Shown one piece after another: positions 8,150-10,000 of a DNA stretch of 10,000 nt (positions are counted from its first letter, which is position 1; every line of letters starts with the position of its first letter). A program made the position numbers and the translations under genes. Source of the DNA: Trachelipus rathkii (taxonomy: Eukaryota > Arthropoda > Malacostraca > Isopoda > Trachelipodidae). Under the pieces are notes generated by a model, which saw only the letters and a list, made by a program, of their open reading frames with translations, was not told the DNA's origin and did no database searches. The DNA lies in contig JABUQX010053460.1 in NCBI GenBank assembly GCA_015478945.1, forward strand, positions 1-10,000, in the 5' to 3' direction.

Positions 8150-8341
8150 ACTGTATCGATGTAACTTCAATGTACCGGCGACTAAACAGTACCCGAGTAC
8201 GGTATCGAGCCCAACACGCTTTCCACAAAGATCACCACGTGAGTACTAGGGTATCCCTTGCCCAATGCATATTTTTCGAAAGTACCGATTAACCGGCATC
8301 AAAACGATGCAACCCAATTTGCGCCTTTACTTGACACCTCT
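8150..8341. mobile_element. hAT-like transposon end or MITE fragment, copy 2
   Basis: This shares GTACGGTATCGAGCCCAACAC and AAAGTACCGATTAACCGGCATC with the segment at 3502-3610, in the same order and direction but with about 60 extra bases between them. Its right edge, read inwards on the minus strand, begins CAGAGGTGTCAAGTA, which also fits a hAT-type terminus. It may be a second copy of a small element, or the right end of the element whose left end is at 3502. Confidence 0.5.
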
Positions 8342-8522
8342 GTCGCTCAGTATACTATACTAATAATATAATATTCTAAATTATATACTCAACCTATATA
8401 CGATATTATAATATATACATTACAATAAATAATATTTATCAATATTACCGACCCTTCCAAATATATGAATAGTATAATACGCTATAACATGAAGCATATA
8501 TAACGTATATATACATAATGGT

Positions 8523-8558
<36 letters not shown>

Positions 8559-8684
8559 ATATATATATAAGTATGTTTATAATTTGGTGCATATTTTCTG
8601 TAAAACAAATTGTCGTACACAGTTTGCTTCGGCTCGCAGTTAGATTATTCTATAAACTTCACCTATATATATTACTACACAACA

Positions 8685-8715
<31 letters not shown>

Positions 8716-8879
8716 TATACACCCATATATACTATACATTATATAATACCAAATAAATAATCACCATCTATTCAGACAATAATACATCAGAACTAACTAT
8801 ATATATTATATACTATATATATATAGTTTTAAATAATACTACTACAATAATACAAAAACAATCACTTACAAACTATCAC
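8342..8879. other. AT-rich spacer with short (TA)n runs
   Basis: AT-rich DNA with TA runs at about 8522-8570, 8690-8716 and 8796-8826. A more GC-balanced patch at 8600-8645 (TTTGCTTCGGCTCGCAG) has no recognised identity. No gene is seen. Confidence 0.6.
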
Positions 8880-8899
8880 AATGACTCTCTACTCAACTT

Positions 8900-9650
8900 A
8901 AACCTCTTCTAGGCACCATTTCTACTTCTCATCTTAAAAACTCCGAAGACTTTATAAACAAAACCTCCTCTCTTAATACTAAAACCCACACTTTCGTTAG
9001 CTTTGATGTCATATCACTTTCACATCTGTACCTGTCCCTCATCTATTAGAACTCCTAACTAAATACAGAACTGAAAACAAAATCAACCTCCCACACCCCT
9101 TCCCTATATTAAAACAATTAATACTTCTTACTTTGCAACATAATTTCTTTAAATTTAACCAACACTTTTTTAAACAAAAACACGGCCTGAGCATGGGATC
9201 TCCACTTTTTTCCCATGCTCAGCAATATACACATGGAATTACTCAAACATTATTACATTCTACCACATCATCTTTCTGGTTGGGTTTGGTTGCGATATGT
9301 GGACGACATCTTTTCCGCCATACCAAATACAACCAACCCCCAAGACATATTCAACCACATAAACTCGATGCACACAGATATAAAATTTATAATAGGAAAT
9401 GCCAACCACAACACACTACTGTTCTTAGACACTTTAATAATATCAGATCACAACACTAAACCTTCTTTTTAACCGTATACAGTTAGCCCACCTCCAACCC
9501 AACTTACATACTTGGTGCTACCACACACACAAACAAAAAACACCAAACAACCACACTACTCACTGTACTTAATACGAGCCTTCAAATATGTTCGCCCTGG
9601 TTAACCCACTAAACAAAGAAAAGAACTTTCAATATTAAAACGCAACGATT
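8900..9650 (+). pseudogene. Penelope-like reverse transcriptase, C-terminal part, frameshifted
   Basis: This part would copy element RNA into DNA. In one frame I read PLLGTISTSHLKNSEDF and then FVSFDVISL, which is RT motif A with the catalytic Asp (about 8990-9022). A shift gives VPVP-like residues and KYRTENKINL, then (frame of 9133) GLSMGSPL, the motif B region (9184-9207). Another shift brings SNIHMELLKHYY and WLRYVDDIFSAI, motif C with the YVDD active site (9296-9307), followed by FLDTLI. After a stop near 9470 the thread continues as YSxPTSNPTYIL and LIRAFKYVRPG, the thumb-like region that ends with the conserved RA-KY pattern in this family. At least three frame changes separate the motifs, so no full protein is made. 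Order and spacing of motifs are nevertheless normal. Confidence 0.87.
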
Positions 9651-9867
9651 GCCAAAAAACTAAAGATATCCTCTACTCATATATATGCTCTCCATACACC
9701 CAGGTGCGAATAGCATGTTACACAAGGCGAAAAAACATTCTAACGATATAAAACAATACCAAAACACAATACTAAAAAGCATATATACCCATTCCCAAAC
9801 ATAAACCACCATCACATACAAAAATTACTACCACCCCACTTACAACTAGTTCCCTCAAATAATATAA

Positions 9868-10000
9868 ATATAAAAACTGAACTAAACCGCCCGAAATCAA
9901 AAATAAACGACCCTCCATGCATATACAAGATCCCCTGCAATAATTGTAACAATCAATATTTCGGTGAAACCATAGATTTCAAACGCAGAAAATACCAGCA
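9868..10000 (+). pseudogene. GIY-YIG endonuclease domain of the Penelope-like element, partial
   Basis: An open stretch (frame with GAC at 9909-9911) reads PPCIYKIPCNNCNNQYFGET and then IDFKRRKYQ to the last base. The IYKIPC half and the YFGET half match the split GIY...YIG signature as it appears in Penelope-like elements, with Cys residues between that resemble their zinc-finger-like insertion. The Arg in FKRR fits the catalytic Arg. The domain would nick target DNA. Only its N-terminal part lies in the window. Between 9650 and 9868 the frame is disturbed, and I cannot tell whether this piece is still joined to the reverse transcriptase. Confidence 0.82.

Larger units (their letters stand above)
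8880..10000 (+). mobile_element. Decayed Penelope-like retroelement, runs off the window
   Basis: Reverse transcriptase motifs followed by a GIY-YIG endonuclease in the same orientation is the layout of Penelope-like elements. The coding signal begins near 8900, upstream of RT motif A, and the endonuclease is cut by the window edge. The upstream part of the reverse transcriptase (about the first half in the family) is not recognisable before 8880, so the copy is probably 5'-truncated. No terminal repeats can be judged inside the window. Confidence 0.85.

Overview
The window looks like non-coding, transposon-rich DNA from an arthropod nuclear genome. A decapod crustacean is my best guess, but this is inference. 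Four things point that way: long (TA)n and (TG)n microsatellites, a degenerate CCTAA/TTAGG (arthropod telomere-type) tract, an endonuclease of a LINE type abundant in arthropods, and decayed Penelope-like and mariner-like elements. I see no intact host gene, no tRNA or rRNA, and nothing bacterial. Almost every long open frame is either a piece of a transposon protein or a by-product of simple repeats.

Layout from left to right. 1-1065 (minus): the 5' part of a decayed LINE with an endonuclease (EEP) domain. 1066-1896: AT-rich DNA with a weak ~125-145 bp tandem repeat. 1897-2036: (TA)n. 2038-2265: a GC-rich dispersed repeat. 2266-3175: AT-rich DNA with (TA)n clusters. 3176-3226: telomere-like CCTAA tract. 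3502-3610: a palindrome-rich segment that looks like a hAT transposon end. 4270-4499: a compound (TA)n/(TG)n microsatellite. 4513-6657: a Tc1/mariner-superfamily element of the DUF4817 type with unusually long inverted termini and a broken minus-strand transposase (5024-6086). 6658-6803: (TA)n. 6811-7440: a foldback structure whose ~200 bp inverted arms each hold two tandem units and enclose a second, inverted copy of the GC-rich repeat. 7459-7955: about 500 bp of (TA)n. 8150-8341: a second hAT-like segment. 8342-8870: AT-rich DNA. 8880-10000 (plus): a decayed Penelope-like element with reverse transcriptase followed by the start of a GIY-YIG endonuclease, running off the window.

The genes do not form a pathway. 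The region is a nest of transposons, mostly bordered by (TA)n tracts. The points most worth a second look are the foldback with its GC-rich core (two copies, opposite orientation, only one with arms), the very long termini of the mariner-like element, the CCTAA tract, and the possibility that the two hAT-like ends bracket about 4.8 kb of nested insertions. I found no convincing new gene system.
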